Shown piece by piece: positions 34,795-44,443 of a stretch of 64,000 bases of DNA (position 1 is the first letter of the stretch; every line of letters begins with the position of its first letter). The stretch spans positions 31,961 to 95,960 of the forward strand of contig NZ_JAMOAO010000002.1 of assembly GCF_030555055.1 (NCBI RefSeq), read 5' to 3'. This DNA comes from Nocardiopsis sp. YSL2 (GTDB taxonomy: Bacteria; Actinomycetota; Actinomycetes; Streptosporangiales; Streptosporangiaceae). Made by a program: the position numbers and the translations under genes. The notes under the pieces were generated by a model. It saw nothing but the letters and a program-made list of their open reading frames with translations, made no database searches and had not been told where the DNA came from.

Positions 34795-35755
34795 CGATGC
34801 CCTCGTGGAGGGACTGCGGGTGGCGGTGCCGCTGCACATCCTGCAGCTCACCGGACACTCGCGCGCCGAACTCTTGGCCATCGCTGCCGGGGCGGGCCAG
34901 GAGGCCGGCCACAAGGGCGACAGCCTCCAGTTCCCCGCGAAGTCCACGGCCGGACGCCGGACCACCGCGCACGCCTTCAACGCGCTCGCGCGTGGCCTGG
35001 CCGCGGCCGCCCACCTCCACGGAACCTGCGATGCGTTCGGCGTGCACTGGTGCACTCGCGACCACGCCGGATGCCCGCGCCGCCCCGACCCCGCCAGCGG
35101 CATCCGCCCGATGGGCTACCAGGAGATGGCCGACCGGGCCGTCGCGATCCTCGACGACTTCGAGCAGCTGCTCGGGCCGTCCGGCACGCCGGAGCGGCCG
35201 GACCGCACCATCGACGCCGTGCTCGCCGCCCGCCCGTCCCTGGCCGCCGGCCGAGTCGAGGCGGACGGGTCCACGGTCACCTACACCTACGCGCACGGCG
35301 CACGCGAGCGCGACCTCGTCGACGCCGCCCTGCACGGCCGCGGCCACCCGCCCCTGCGGTGGGTCAAGGACTGGCTCGCCGAGTGGGTGCTGTGGTTCGA
35401 CGAGGACCGGCCCGAGCGGACCTACCGCTACCCCGACGGGCTGTCCCACATCACCCTCACCGGCCACCTCGGCGGCCAGCCACTCACCGTCCGCGCCGTC
35501 CCCGCACCGAAGGAAGGGCCCGTGTCCGAGCCGCACCCACTGATCACCCAGCTCAAGGCGGCCCGCACCGCCATGGGCCTGTCCGTCGCCAAGCTCGCCG
35601 CCCGCGGCGGCTACAGCGAGCAGACCATCCGCTCCTGGGAGTCCGGCAAGTCCGCTCCCAACCTGGACAACCTCGACGACTACGCCGCCGCCGTCGGCCT
35701 CGACGTAGTTCTCCAGCCCACCGCCCACACCACCACCGAGGACACCGCCGCATGA
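34778..35755 (+). CDS. Multidomain protein with C-terminal XRE HTH (second copy)
   Basis: Identical to 7287..8264: helical Cys/His N-terminal part, recurrent small domain, XRE helix-turn-helix at residues 252-310. Confidence 0.65.
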   Translation: MAADVDDALVEGLRVAVPLHILQLTGHSRAELLAIAAGAGQEAGHKGDSLQFPAKSTAGRRTTAHAFNALARGLAAAAHLHGTCDAFGVHWCTRDHAGCPRRPDPASGIRPMGYQEMADRAVAILDDFEQLLGPSGTPERPDRTIDAVLAARPSLAAGRVEADGSTVTYTYAHGARERDLVDAALHGRGHPPLRWVKDWLAEWVLWFDEDRPERTYRYPDGLSHITLTGHLGGQPLTVRAVPAPKEGPVSEPHPLITQLKAARTAMGLSVAKLAARGGYSEQTIRSWESGKSAPNLDNLDDYAAAVGLDVVLQPTAHTTTEDTAA

Positions 35756-36273
35756 AGCTCAAGATCGACCCGAAGCTCGGCTCGGCCGCCGAGGCCGCCC
35801 TGCAGCCCTACGTCGCCAAGCTCTACACCACGCCCGGCATGCGCCTGATGGCGGTCGTCGAGCTCAAGCAGGACGACAAGAACGCGCCCGCCCCGGACAG
35901 CGAGGCCGGACTGTGGGTCAAGGCCCGCATCTCCTCCGTGGAGATCGCCACCCCTGAGCAGGAGGGGACCCTCCGTGAGGCCCAGCGCGCACTCTTCCTC
36001 CAGCGCACCGCGGCTGGGACGCTCGACGAGGACGGGGAGCTGCAGCTCGACGAGCGCACCCTCGAACTCACCGCCGGGATGCTCCACGCCGTCGAGGCCG
36101 CCCGGCTCACCGCGGTGCTGCGGCACTGGGCCGCATACATCCGCAGGGTCAACCGCACCGAGCAGCTCACCATCACCGAGGTCCGGCACGAGCTCGACGC
36201 CGTAGCCCAGGGCCTCACCGCCGGGCTCGACCACGCCCGCGACGACAGCCTCGACGACGAGGCGGGCATCTGA
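35752..36273 (+). CDS. Unknown early phage protein (second copy)
   Basis: Identical to 8261..8782; 173 residues, function unknown. Confidence 0.65.
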   Translation: MKLKIDPKLGSAAEAALQPYVAKLYTTPGMRLMAVVELKQDDKNAPAPDSEAGLWVKARISSVEIATPEQEGTLREAQRALFLQRTAAGTLDEDGELQLDERTLELTAGMLHAVEAARLTAVLRHWAAYIRRVNRTEQLTITEVRHELDAVAQGLTAGLDHARDDSLDDEAGI

Positions 36274-36623
36274 TGACCGAGACCCAGATCGTCGTCGACA
36301 ACCTTGCTGTCCTGTCCCGGGAGTTGGACAAGGCCGTCGCCAAGCTCGGCGAACTCGACGCCGTCCGCATCGCCGCGGAGGGCGACTACAAGCTCGCCTA
36401 CTCCCGCGCGTTCCGGAACGCGTCCGGGTCCGTGGAGGACCGCAAGCAGCAGGCGACCGAGACGTGCGATGCCCTGTGGCGCACCTGGTCGCTCGCCGAG
36501 TCGACCGTTGCCGTTCAGAAGGCGCACCTGCGGGCGCTGCATGCCCGCGTGGACGTGGGCCGGTCGATCTTCTCCGCGCGCAAGACCGAGGTCGGTCTCG
36601 CGCAGATGGGAGGTGCGCCATGA
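36273..36623 (+). CDS. Small coiled-coil phage protein (second copy)
   Basis: Identical to 8782..9132; 116 residues, helical. Confidence 0.65.
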   Translation: MTETQIVVDNLAVLSRELDKAVAKLGELDAVRIAAEGDYKLAYSRAFRNASGSVEDRKQQATETCDALWRTWSLAESTVAVQKAHLRALHARVDVGRSIFSARKTEVGLAQMGGAP

Positions 36624-37006
36624 ACCGGCTGCGCGAGTGCGGATCATCGCACACCCACGAGGGCGTCGAGGTCGTGTGCGGCCGCGAGGCCGGCCACCCG
36701 CCCGGTAACCACTACACCTCCGCGCACGGCGGGGTGTCCTGGCCGACCGAGATCGGCGTCACCGGCCGGGAGCTGGTCTGGGAGGAAGAGGTCACCTTCT
36801 ACCCGGACGGGTCCGCAGTCGTCTCCCTGGCTACGGCCGACGGCCGACCCACCGAGCTGAACCTCACCGCGGCCCGGCGCGAGGCGCTCATCGGCGCGCT
36901 GCTGCTGCCGGGCGAGACCGCGTGGGCGGACGACGACCCCGAACTTGCGCCCGCGCCCCGTCGCCGCGGCGCGCACCGCCGTCAGAAGGAGGCCAGCCGT
37001 GGTTGA
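36620..37006 (+). CDS. Unknown early phage protein (second copy)
   Basis: Identical to 9129..9515; Cys/His N-terminus, beta-rich centre. Confidence 0.6.
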   Translation: MNRLRECGSSHTHEGVEVVCGREAGHPPGNHYTSAHGGVSWPTEIGVTGRELVWEEEVTFYPDGSAVVSLATADGRPTELNLTAARREALIGALLLPGETAWADDDPELAPAPRRRGAHRRQKEASRG

Positions 37007-37538
37007 GGTCGTCTACCGCGCTACCAACGCCGCGACGTCCGTCTACTCGACCGCCTACGGGCAGGCCATCGAGGACCGCAAGGCCGCCCTCGCCGCCTTC
37101 CTCGAACGCCACGGCTTCCACCTCGACACCGAGGTCTACGCCCGGGACGAGGGAACCGACCGCGTTGTCGGCGTCCGGAACAGCCACCCTGACGTGACTC
37201 CCTATGGGTGGCGTGTCGACCGGCGGCACTCTGACGCCATCGTCCCGAACCTGCGCACCAGGCACGGCAAGAAGATCGACGAACAGCTGGCTGGGATTCC
37301 GCACGCCAACGGCCGCAAGTTCTTGCCCGGCGGCATGCCGGACCACTGCCTCGCAGGCCACGTACTCATGCACCCCTCCGTCGAGGTCCTCGATGGGCAC
37401 CTGTTCGTGGGCTGGCCCCGGGAACTGCCCGAGAAGATCCAGGGCCGCATCGACGGCACGGTCTGGCGCGAGATCCCGCTGTCCACCTACCACCTGGCCC
37501 GCGAGGCCGCCGAAGTCGAGGAGGCCGGCCGTGGCTGA
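36999..37538 (+). CDS. Unknown early phage protein (second copy)
   Basis: Identical to 9508..10047; 179 residues from GTG. Confidence 0.6.
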   Translation: MVEVVYRATNAATSVYSTAYGQAIEDRKAALAAFLERHGFHLDTEVYARDEGTDRVVGVRNSHPDVTPYGWRVDRRHSDAIVPNLRTRHGKKIDEQLAGIPHANGRKFLPGGMPDHCLAGHVLMHPSVEVLDGHLFVGWPRELPEKIQGRIDGTVWREIPLSTYHLAREAAEVEEAGRG

Positions 37539-38595
37539 CGTCAAGCTGCCGTACCGCTACAAGGACGAGGACGGCGACGAGATGATCGTCGCCTCCGGGC
37601 TCATCTCCCTGCACAAGGGCAACCGAGTCGCGGCCCTCAACGCCCCCTACGGCCCTGACGCCGTCGGCCTGGCCGAAGCCTCCCTGCTCGCCGGTGGAGT
37701 TGTCTCGCACACCGTCGTCTCCGAGGCCGACCGGCAGGCGTGGGAGCAGCGGGCCGCCAAGGACGCAGCCCGGTCCATGCGCAAGCGGGCCGTGGCGGCT
37801 CTCCGAGCTGGCAACTGGGACGAGGACCCGACCGAACCGGTTCGCGCCCTGCCCCTACTGTCCGGCGACACCGCCCGGGGCGCTGATGTCCACGTGGCCA
37901 CCCCGGAAGGCATCACCCCGTGCGGGGAAGGACACCACGACGTCACCGTCGCTGGCCTGCTCGCCGAGGTCACGTGCGTGGAGTGCCTGCGGGTGATCGC
38001 TGTGGAGCGCGGCGAGCAGGTGGACAAGCTCAGGAGCGAGAGAGACGTGGCCCTGCGCGAGCTCGGCAAGGCGTTGACCGCCGAGCGTGCCGAGCACCTG
38101 ACTGTGCAGCAACACGGAACCGCGCATCGGGTCGCTCAGCTTGAGAAGGACGTGGGGCGGCTGGAGCGTGACCGCGCCGAGGACCAGGCCCGACTCGCGC
38201 TACTCGACGGCCGCGTCCGCAGCACTGAGGCCGACCTGGGGCCCGTCGTGTGGTCCGACGAGGCTGCCCCCGGCGGGTACGTGTGCGCCGCCCCGACACC
38301 CAGCGGCATTTGCGGGCAGCCCATCGAGTCCGAGCCGTGCCGGGAGCACGCGCTGGCCGGCCAGCTGGCCGCCGCAGTCGAGCGCCTCGATGTCCTGGAG
38401 AGCACCGACCGCGGGGAGAAGGTGCCCGCCGGGACGCGCGTCGACGGCGAGCCCGGCGATGACGACGAGTACCGGCACTGCGGGGCGACCAGCGAACTGC
38501 CGAGCGGCGACGAGTACGCGTGCGCGCGCCGAGTTGGCCACGACGGCCGATGCAGCCCGCACCGCGACCCTGTCGAAGGCTGTGACGGACAGTGA
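37531..38595 (+). CDS. Coiled-coil protein with Cys/His motifs (second copy)
   Basis: Identical to 10040..11104; 354 residues with a central coiled coil and three Cys units. Confidence 0.6.
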   Translation: MADVKLPYRYKDEDGDEMIVASGLISLHKGNRVAALNAPYGPDAVGLAEASLLAGGVVSHTVVSEADRQAWEQRAAKDAARSMRKRAVAALRAGNWDEDPTEPVRALPLLSGDTARGADVHVATPEGITPCGEGHHDVTVAGLLAEVTCVECLRVIAVERGEQVDKLRSERDVALRELGKALTAERAEHLTVQQHGTAHRVAQLEKDVGRLERDRAEDQARLALLDGRVRSTEADLGPVVWSDEAAPGGYVCAAPTPSGICGQPIESEPCREHALAGQLAAAVERLDVLESTDRGEKVPAGTRVDGEPGDDDEYRHCGATSELPSGDEYACARRVGHDGRCSPHRDPVEGCDGQ

Positions 38596-38735
38596 CCCCA
38601 TACCGCCGCTGGTCCCCGTCCTGGGGTCAGGCCGTCCTCGCCGGCATCTGCTCGTTCGTGATCACCCTGGCCCTCATCCAGGCCGCGCTCGGGCCGCGCG
38701 GACCCGTCGACCTTCTCCTGGTGGTGACCCCATGA
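38592..38735 (+). CDS. Small single-pass membrane protein (second copy)
   Basis: Identical to 11101..11244; 47 residues, one transmembrane segment. Confidence 0.55.
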   Translation: MTPYRRWSPSWGQAVLAGICSFVITLALIQAALGPRGPVDLLLVVTP

Positions 38736-39043
38736 CCGTCAACCAGCGCCTGCGCCAGAAGCTCGCGGCGACCACCCTGCTCGCGCTCGTCACCGAGGAT
38801 GCCCCGCCCGCCGAGTGGACCCTGTCCGCCGACGAGCCGGGCCTGTACGGGCACGTGTTCGCCGACCACGACGAGCGCGCCCAGCTCGAAGGTCTGGCCG
38901 CGTGGCAGCGCGTCCTCGGCGCCGGGCATGTCCGCCACTCCACAGCGGGCGACTACGACCACCTGTCCATCAAGGGCTCCTACGAAGGCGTGCCCGTGGA
39001 GGTCATCACCATGATCCCGACCAAGCAGAAGGCCACCTCATGA
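38732..39043 (+). CDS. Unknown protein, recurrent small domain (second copy)
   Basis: Identical to 11241..11552; paralogue of 884..1348. Confidence 0.65.
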   Translation: MTVNQRLRQKLAATTLLALVTEDAPPAEWTLSADEPGLYGHVFADHDERAQLEGLAAWQRVLGAGHVRHSTAGDYDHLSIKGSYEGVPVEVITMIPTKQKATS

Positions 39044-39300
39044 CCGACAACCGTGCGCACCACCGCCATTTCACCGACGCCATGGACGCGTTCCTGAGCG
39101 GAACCCTGCTCGATCCTCCGGCCGCGGCTGAGCGTGACTGGGTGGCCGAGGTCCGCGCCACCACGTCCATGGACGAGATGAAGGGCGTCGCCCGCGACTA
39201 CATGCAGGCCAACGGCGGCAACGGCTACGGCATGCCGACCGAGCTGTCCGTGGCGTTCCGCGAGCACGGCGACGCCCTGAGGAAGCAGGCCGGACAGTGA
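39040..39300 (+). CDS. Small unknown phage protein (second copy)
   Basis: Identical to 11549..11809; 86 residues. Confidence 0.6.
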   Translation: MTDNRAHHRHFTDAMDAFLSGTLLDPPAAAERDWVAEVRATTSMDEMKGVARDYMQANGGNGYGMPTELSVAFREHGDALRKQAGQ

Positions 39301-39482
39301 CTGGCGACCTGGAGCCTCCGGCCTTCTACCTGGAGTGCCGGGCCGACCGCATCGCGGTCGCCCGCGTGCTCCTCACCCGCATCGACCGGCAGCGCGTCCG
39401 CGAGGACAACCCGGTCGCCCGCCGGCGACTCGACCGCCGTGCCGCCCGCCTGTCCCGCTACCTGCGCGACCACGGCGCCTGA
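39297..39482 (+). CDS. Small arginine-rich protein (second copy)
   Basis: Identical to 11806..11991; 61 residues. Confidence 0.55.
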   Translation: MTGDLEPPAFYLECRADRIAVARVLLTRIDRQRVREDNPVARRRLDRRAARLSRYLRDHGA

Positions 39483-39498
39483 CCACCTGGAGGACCAC

Positions 39499-39801
39499 AT
39501 GGCCACCGAGCCCCGACAGATCACGGTCACGCGGTACGTGTGCCCCTACTGCTCTCGCGGCCACGCCAAGCGGTACCCCGCCACCGTCCACATCGGCCGG
39601 TGCTGGAAGAACCCCGACAACCACGGCTGCAAGACCTGCATTTTCCACACCCCCGCCGGAGGCAAGAGGGGCGGCTGCATCCCCGGACAGGACTGCGACT
39701 GCAACGTCACCGACGAGTCCTGCGGACAGGGGATCGACATCACCGGCGGGCTGAAGACCCACTGCCCGGACTGGGAGACCGCGGACACGCTCCCGTTCTG
39801 A
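39499..39801 (+). CDS. Cysteine-rich phage protein (second copy)
   Basis: Identical to 12008..12310; 100 residues with eleven cysteines. Confidence 0.65.
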   Translation: MATEPRQITVTRYVCPYCSRGHAKRYPATVHIGRCWKNPDNHGCKTCIFHTPAGGKRGGCIPGQDCDCNVTDESCGQGIDITGGLKTHCPDWETADTLPF

Positions 39802-39850
39802 CACGGCCGGCCCCGACTGACCTGACGAACCTGACCATCTGGAGGACGAC

Positions 39851-40192
39851 ATGGCCAAGGCCAAGAGGATCGAGAAGCGCCCGGACCCGCGGGACGCCCA
39901 CGTCCGCGACTACGAGCAGCACGTCGCTGAGGCCGAGCGCCTCGCCGACCGAGCCCACCACTACACCTACGGCGACGGCGGCGACCCGGTCACCGGCGCC
40001 GCCCTGGCCGCGGAAGGCCAGATCCACGCGACCCTCGCGCTGGCCGCCGCCCACATGGCCGCCAGCCCGCGGTCGCGCACGTGGGGCGAGGCCACGCACG
40101 TGGTCAACGTCCAGGCCCCCGGCCCGGACGGGCTGGCGGCGGCCTCCGCCGTGGTGCGGGCACAGCGCCGCATCCCTCGCTCGCAGACCTGA
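39851..40192 (+). CDS. Small unknown helical protein (second copy)
   Basis: Identical to 12360..12701; 113 residues. Confidence 0.6.
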   Translation: MAKAKRIEKRPDPRDAHVRDYEQHVAEAERLADRAHHYTYGDGGDPVTGAALAAEGQIHATLALAAAHMAASPRSRTWGEATHVVNVQAPGPDGLAAASAVVRAQRRIPRSQT

Positions 40193-40206
40193 CACAAGGA
40201 GAACCC

Positions 40207-40857
40207 ATGCTCATCGACATCGACCGACTGCGCTCACCGCTCGGCCACGAGTTCCTGCCCATCGAGGGGCACGAGGACGACAACTGCTGCGCCCAGGTCA
40301 CCAACGGCGCCACCCAGTGCGGCGAACCTGACGACGCCCACCACGCCCCCGAGGCCGTCAGCGAGTACCTCGACCTGATGGCGGAGCGGCTCGAGGACCC
40401 CGTGCACGACGTCGGCCACGACATCGGCACCTGGTTCTCGCTCAGCTACAGCAACTTCCTGGTGCTCCACCGGGTGCTGCTCGAGCACATGCCGCGCTGG
40501 TGGCAGCTCGCCTTCGTTAACCGCCTCGAGCAGCTCCACGCCGCCTACTCCCACCTCGAGCACCCGCCGAGCTTCGAGGTGCACCCCTGCAAATTCGTGA
40601 TTGTGGAAGATCTGGACGACGACCAGCGCAAGAAGCTCGGCGTCACCTCGAGCATGGACGACTTCCCGGACATGCCTGAGGACCCCACCGAGGAACAGTT
40701 CGACGCTCACGAAGCCGCCTACGACAAGGCGTGTGACGCCGAAGTGTTCTACGACGCCGATGGCAACGAGCTCGATCGCAACCAGCGCGTTCCGCTCCGA
40801 GTGCCCGACCCAATCCCGCACTACCGGTACGGCCACGTTGAGCCCCGTCTGCCCTGA
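40207..40857 (+). CDS. Unknown acidic phage protein (second copy)
   Basis: Identical to 12716..13366; 216 residues. Confidence 0.65.
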   Translation: MLIDIDRLRSPLGHEFLPIEGHEDDNCCAQVTNGATQCGEPDDAHHAPEAVSEYLDLMAERLEDPVHDVGHDIGTWFSLSYSNFLVLHRVLLEHMPRWWQLAFVNRLEQLHAAYSHLEHPPSFEVHPCKFVIVEDLDDDQRKKLGVTSSMDDFPDMPEDPTEEQFDAHEAAYDKACDAEVFYDADGNELDRNQRVPLRVPDPIPHYRYGHVEPRLP

Positions 40858-40934
40858 ACCCACTGACCCCCGCGTCTGCTGGGTGAGCCCGACTCCCCGG
40901 CGGGCGCGGACCAACCGTAGAGAGGAGGCCCGCG

Positions 40935-41243
40935 ATGTGGGTACGCCGCCGCGATCCATCCCAGAAGCACGAGTGCGACCTGCCGACGCGTGAGGTCACC
41001 TGGAAGCTGCCCGTGCCGGCCGACGGCTCGGCCAGCACGCTCCCGGACAGCCACACCGAGACCCTCGCCGACGGCGACCAGGGCGACCTGTGGAGGTGCG
41101 ACACCTGCCGCGCCCTGTGGCGCCTCGGCGACGCCTGCGACTGGTGCGACCGCTACGGCTACCACGACCGGGGCGTGTGCACGATCGGGCTGCGGTGGCG
41201 TCCGGCGACCCTCTGGCAGCGCGTCCGGCACAGGGGTCGCTGA
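40935..41243 (+). CDS. Small Cys-rich phage protein (second copy)
   Basis: Identical to 13444..13752; directly upstream of the initiator gene. Confidence 0.6.
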   Translation: MWVRRRDPSQKHECDLPTREVTWKLPVPADGSASTLPDSHTETLADGDQGDLWRCDTCRALWRLGDACDWCDRYGYHDRGVCTIGLRWRPATLWQRVRHRGR

Positions 41244-42382
41244 TGGCTCGCATTCGCTCGGTGAAGCCGGAGTTCTGGGACGACCGCAAGCTGGCGCGGT
41301 CGGTGTCCCGGGACGGCCGTCTGCTGTACATCGGCCTGTGGAACCACTCGGACGAGCACGCCCGGGTGCAGGGCGACGCCAGACTCATCAAGGGCCGGGT
41401 GTTCCCCTACGAGGACGACCTCGACGACGAAGCCGTCGAGGAGCTGCTGGAGGAGCTGGCGGCCGCGGGGCGCATCGTGCGCTACGTCGCGGACGGTGAC
41501 CCGTACCTGTTCCTGCCCAAGCTCTCCAAGCACCAGCGTCTGGAGGCCGCGAAGGTCCCGTCGCGCCTGCCCGCTCCGGAGGACGCCGATCCTCCCGAGC
41601 CCGACTCGGAGCCGCCCGCGCCTCGCGCACACGAGTCCGCGCGCGGCTCGGATGAGGCTGCGCGCCGCGAATCGAACACCCGCGACGCCTCGGAGGGCGC
41701 TCGGGAGGGGTCCGCGCCCGGCATGCAGCAGCCCCAGAGCGGCCAGGCGGCCGCCGCGGAGCCCACCAGCGGGACGCCCACGGACGAATCCGACCTGGAC
41801 CAGGCGAACACGCAGGTCAACGGGTCTGCGCAGATCGGCGCGGATGAGTCTGCGCGCGGCGCGGACGAGTCCGGGACGACTGCCGCTTTTGCAGGTAGCA
41901 GGTGGCAGGTGGCAGGTGGCAGGGAGCAGGGGGGTGCGGGGGGAGGCTCGCACGCTGTCGACTCGGCCGCGCAGGAAGACCCCGGCGTCCGCTCCGCTCA
42001 CGAGAGCGACCCCACGACCAAGGCCGTCATCACCCGGGAACGCAACGCCCGCTTCGCCGAGTTCTACGACGCCTACCCGCGCAAGGTCGGACGCAAGGCC
42101 GCGGAGCAGAAGTTCCGGACGGCCGTGAAGACCGTCGACCCGCAGGTGATCATCGACGCCGCCCACCGGTTCGCCGCAGCCCAGGCGCGCGCCGACCCCA
42201 AGTTCATCCCGCACCCGGCGACCTGGCTTCACCAGGGCCGCTGGGACGACGAGGACGAACCCGCACAGTCGGCCGCCCGCAACGGCCGCCAGCCCTACCG
42301 CAACCAGGCCTTCCAGGGCGACCCCGACCCGTTCCCGCAGGCGGGCTCGTGGTCGATGCACGGAGGAGGAACCCATGTCTGA
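41243..42382 (+). CDS. Phage replication initiator (second copy)
   Basis: Identical to 13752..14891, including the heptamer array (41892..41933). In this copy the operon continues naturally into the late half of the phage. Confidence 0.8.
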   Translation: MARIRSVKPEFWDDRKLARSVSRDGRLLYIGLWNHSDEHARVQGDARLIKGRVFPYEDDLDDEAVEELLEELAAAGRIVRYVADGDPYLFLPKLSKHQRLEAAKVPSRLPAPEDADPPEPDSEPPAPRAHESARGSDEAARRESNTRDASEGAREGSAPGMQQPQSGQAAAAEPTSGTPTDESDLDQANTQVNGSAQIGADESARGADESGTTAAFAGSRWQVAGGREQGGAGGGSHAVDSAAQEDPGVRSAHESDPTTKAVITRERNARFAEFYDAYPRKVGRKAAEQKFRTAVKTVDPQVIIDAAHRFAAAQARADPKFIPHPATWLHQGRWDDEDEPAQSAARNGRQPYRNQAFQGDPDPFPQAGSWSMHGGGTHV

Positions 42383-43076
42383 ACCCACCACCCTGACCGC
42401 CAGCGGCGACCTGTTCGCCCGCCTGTCTCGGATCATCGCCGAGCGCGGCGAGGACACCACGCCCGGCGCGGTCGCTGACTTCCCGTCGCCGGACGAGCCT
42501 GGCCACCCCGAGTACCACCACCGGCAGCGCGTCCTCAGCGCGCTCGGCCGGTTCGACGCCGCCTGCCCGCCCCGGTACACGGGCGCCACCACCGACCACC
42601 CCGGCGTGCTCGCGTGGGCCGACCAGGTCGCTGCCTCACCCAAGACCGCGCCGTCGCTGCTGCTGTGGGGCAACACCGGCACCGGCAAGACCCACGCCGC
42701 CTACGCCGCGATCCGCCGGATCGCCCTGTCCGGCCCGACCCGGTTCGGGTTCATCGGGTCGACGTTCCCTGACCTGTACGCCGCCCTGCGCCCCGGGGCC
42801 GGCGACGGCCTGGAGCGCGAGCGCCGGATGCGCCGCATCATGACGATCCCGCTGCTGCTCCTGGACGACCTGGGCACCGCGAGCGACTCGGTGTGGACCG
42901 AGGAGATCACCTACCGGATCGTCAACCACCGCGACACCCACATGCTGCCCACCGTCTTCACCAGCAACATCCCGCCGGGCGGCCTGGCCCAGGTGTGCGA
43001 CGACCGCATCGCCTCCCGGCTGCTCGGCATGACCGTCCGCTACCACTTCGACGGCCCCGACCGGAGGACGACGTGA
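42375..43076 (+). CDS. DnaC-like helicase loader (second copy)
   Basis: Identical to 14884..15585; Walker A GNTGTGKT and Walker B LLLLDDLG present. Confidence 0.9.
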   Translation: MSEPTTLTASGDLFARLSRIIAERGEDTTPGAVADFPSPDEPGHPEYHHRQRVLSALGRFDAACPPRYTGATTDHPGVLAWADQVAASPKTAPSLLLWGNTGTGKTHAAYAAIRRIALSGPTRFGFIGSTFPDLYAALRPGAGDGLERERRMRRIMTIPLLLLDDLGTASDSVWTEEITYRIVNHRDTHMLPTVFTSNIPPGGLAQVCDDRIASRLLGMTVRYHFDGPDRRTT

Positions 43077-43552
43077 CCGAGCACATCGAGGACGGTATCG
43101 CCCGCCACGCCTACGCCCAGGGCGAGGACCCCGTCGAGCACGCGGTGCGCCGCGCGGCCATCGAGATCGAGGTCGCCGACGAGGTCACCGTGAGCCGCCT
43201 GGAGGACCCGGCCGCGTGCCCCATCTACGGGGCCACGCCCACGGCCGAGTCCACCGCCCGCCGGATCATCGGCCGCCTGCTCACCCTCGGGTGGACCCAG
43301 CCCGCCGCCCAGGCGCCGGCCCCGACGAAGGGAACCGCCATGACCGCCGCCGACCTCCACGAGGAACTCGGTGTGCTCCTCGCCGAAGGCCACGGGCACC
43401 TGCCCGTCGTGCTCACCGACACCGACCCCGACGGCACCGGCGCCGTGTACGAGCCGACCGAGGTTGGCCTGCTCCTCGGAGACGACGACGTCGACTGGGT
43501 CGCCATCGAGCTGACCGCCACCGACACCGCCGGGGAGGCGAGTCCGACGTGA
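43073..43552 (+). CDS. Unknown acidic phage protein (second copy)
   Basis: Identical to 15582..16061; 159 residues from GTG. Confidence 0.6.
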   Translation: MTEHIEDGIARHAYAQGEDPVEHAVRRAAIEIEVADEVTVSRLEDPAACPIYGATPTAESTARRIIGRLLTLGWTQPAAQAPAPTKGTAMTAADLHEELGVLLAEGHGHLPVVLTDTDPDGTGAVYEPTEVGLLLGDDDVDWVAIELTATDTAGEASPT

Positions 43553-43833
43553 CCACGAGGGAGCAGGCCCGCGCCGAGGCCATCGAGCTGATGGCCCGCC
43601 GCATCTCCGAGCGCGACCACGCCGCCTGGGCCGACAGGGCCGACCCGGAGCCGTGCGCCGAGTCGTTGCTCGCCGAGCTGGCCGCACTGGGCTGGCGGTA
43701 CGTGCCCTCCGTCCGGCCCGTTCCACCGGCCGCCCACCGCCCCGGCGACGGCCCGGCCACACCCGCACAAGCACGCGCTTACGCGGCCCGTATCCGCAAG
43801 CAGCTCACGAGCGAGGAAGACCAGACGCCATGA
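43549..43833 (+). CDS. Unknown small phage protein
   Basis: 94 residues from GTG overlapping the previous stop. N-terminal helix (REQARAEAIELMARRISERD), then ALGWRYVPSVRPVPPAAHR and a basic tail. This is the complete form of the gene cut at 16159. Function unknown. Overlaps the excisionase-like gene by four bases. Confidence 0.65.
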   Translation: MTTREQARAEAIELMARRISERDHAAWADRADPEPCAESLLAELAALGWRYVPSVRPVPPAAHRPGDGPATPAQARAYAARIRKQLTSEEDQTP

Positions 43834-44123
43834 CCATCCACGACAAGATCCGCAAGGACCTGGAGCCGCACACCGTCGATGACCACCAGCTCGACGTGAT
43901 CATGCGGGTCCTCGCCCCGCACCTGTGCCGCCCTGCCGAGCGGCTGCGGCGGTCGTCGACGTTCCTCACCGTGGCGGAGGTCGCTGACCGCCTGCGCCTG
44001 TCGCAGATGACCGTTTACCGGATGTGCCAGTCGGACACCATCGCCTCGGTCCGCATCGGCCGCAGCTACCGGATCCCGGTCGTGGCCGTCGAGGCCATCG
44101 AATCCGCGGGGGGAGCCCGATGA
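43830..44123 (+). CDS. Excisionase-family HTH protein
   Basis: 97 residues. Residues about 44-93 (FLTVAEVADRLRLSQMTVYR, then SVRIGRSYRIP) are a textbook HTH_17/excisionase winged helix as found in DNA-binding excisionases. It may be the recombination directionality factor for the integrase at 23379..25143, although it lies far from it; many such proteins are simply regulators. The N-terminus is a helical acidic extension. Confidence 0.7.
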   Translation: MTIHDKIRKDLEPHTVDDHQLDVIMRVLAPHLCRPAERLRRSSTFLTVAEVADRLRLSQMTVYRMCQSDTIASVRIGRSYRIPVVAVEAIESAGGAR

Positions 44124-44443
44124 GCGGCCACCGTGAGAACGCCGAGAAGAAGCTGGCCGAGGCCCCGCAGGAGTCGGATGGCACATGGGCCCTGGCCCAG
44201 GCGCAGATGGCCACGGCGCACGCCGTGCTCGCCCTCGCCGATGCCGTCGCCGAGCTGCGCACGCCGTGCCCGTGCGAGGACGAGGCCTACGACGACTGGC
44301 CCATGGAGTCCGACGCCCGGCCCGTCGCCGACGTCGCCCGCCCCGACCTGTTTGGTGACGTCCCCGACGGCTGGCCCGCCCGTATCCGCCGCACGACCGA
44401 CGCCACCCTGGCGCGCCGGCCCGGCACGAAGGAGCAGCCGTGA
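44120..44443 (+). CDS. Small unknown helical phage protein
   Basis: 107 residues. Helical N-terminal half with ALAQAQMATAHAVLALADAV, similar in plan to 12360..12701, followed by PCPCEDEAYDDW and an acidic, Pro-rich tail. Function unknown. Coupled to both neighbours. Confidence 0.6.
   Translation: MSGHRENAEKKLAEAPQESDGTWALAQAQMATAHAVLALADAVAELRTPCPCEDEAYDDWPMESDARPVADVARPDLFGDVPDGWPARIRRTTDATLARRPGTKEQP

Larger units (their letters stand above)
34640..43650. repeat. 9,011-bp direct repeat, right copy
   Basis: Right copy of 7149..16159 (offset 27,491). It ends at the bases GACCCGGAG inside the gene 43549..43833, which continues normally here, so the right end is the natural context and the left copy's right end is the abnormal junction. 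Confidence 0.9.
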
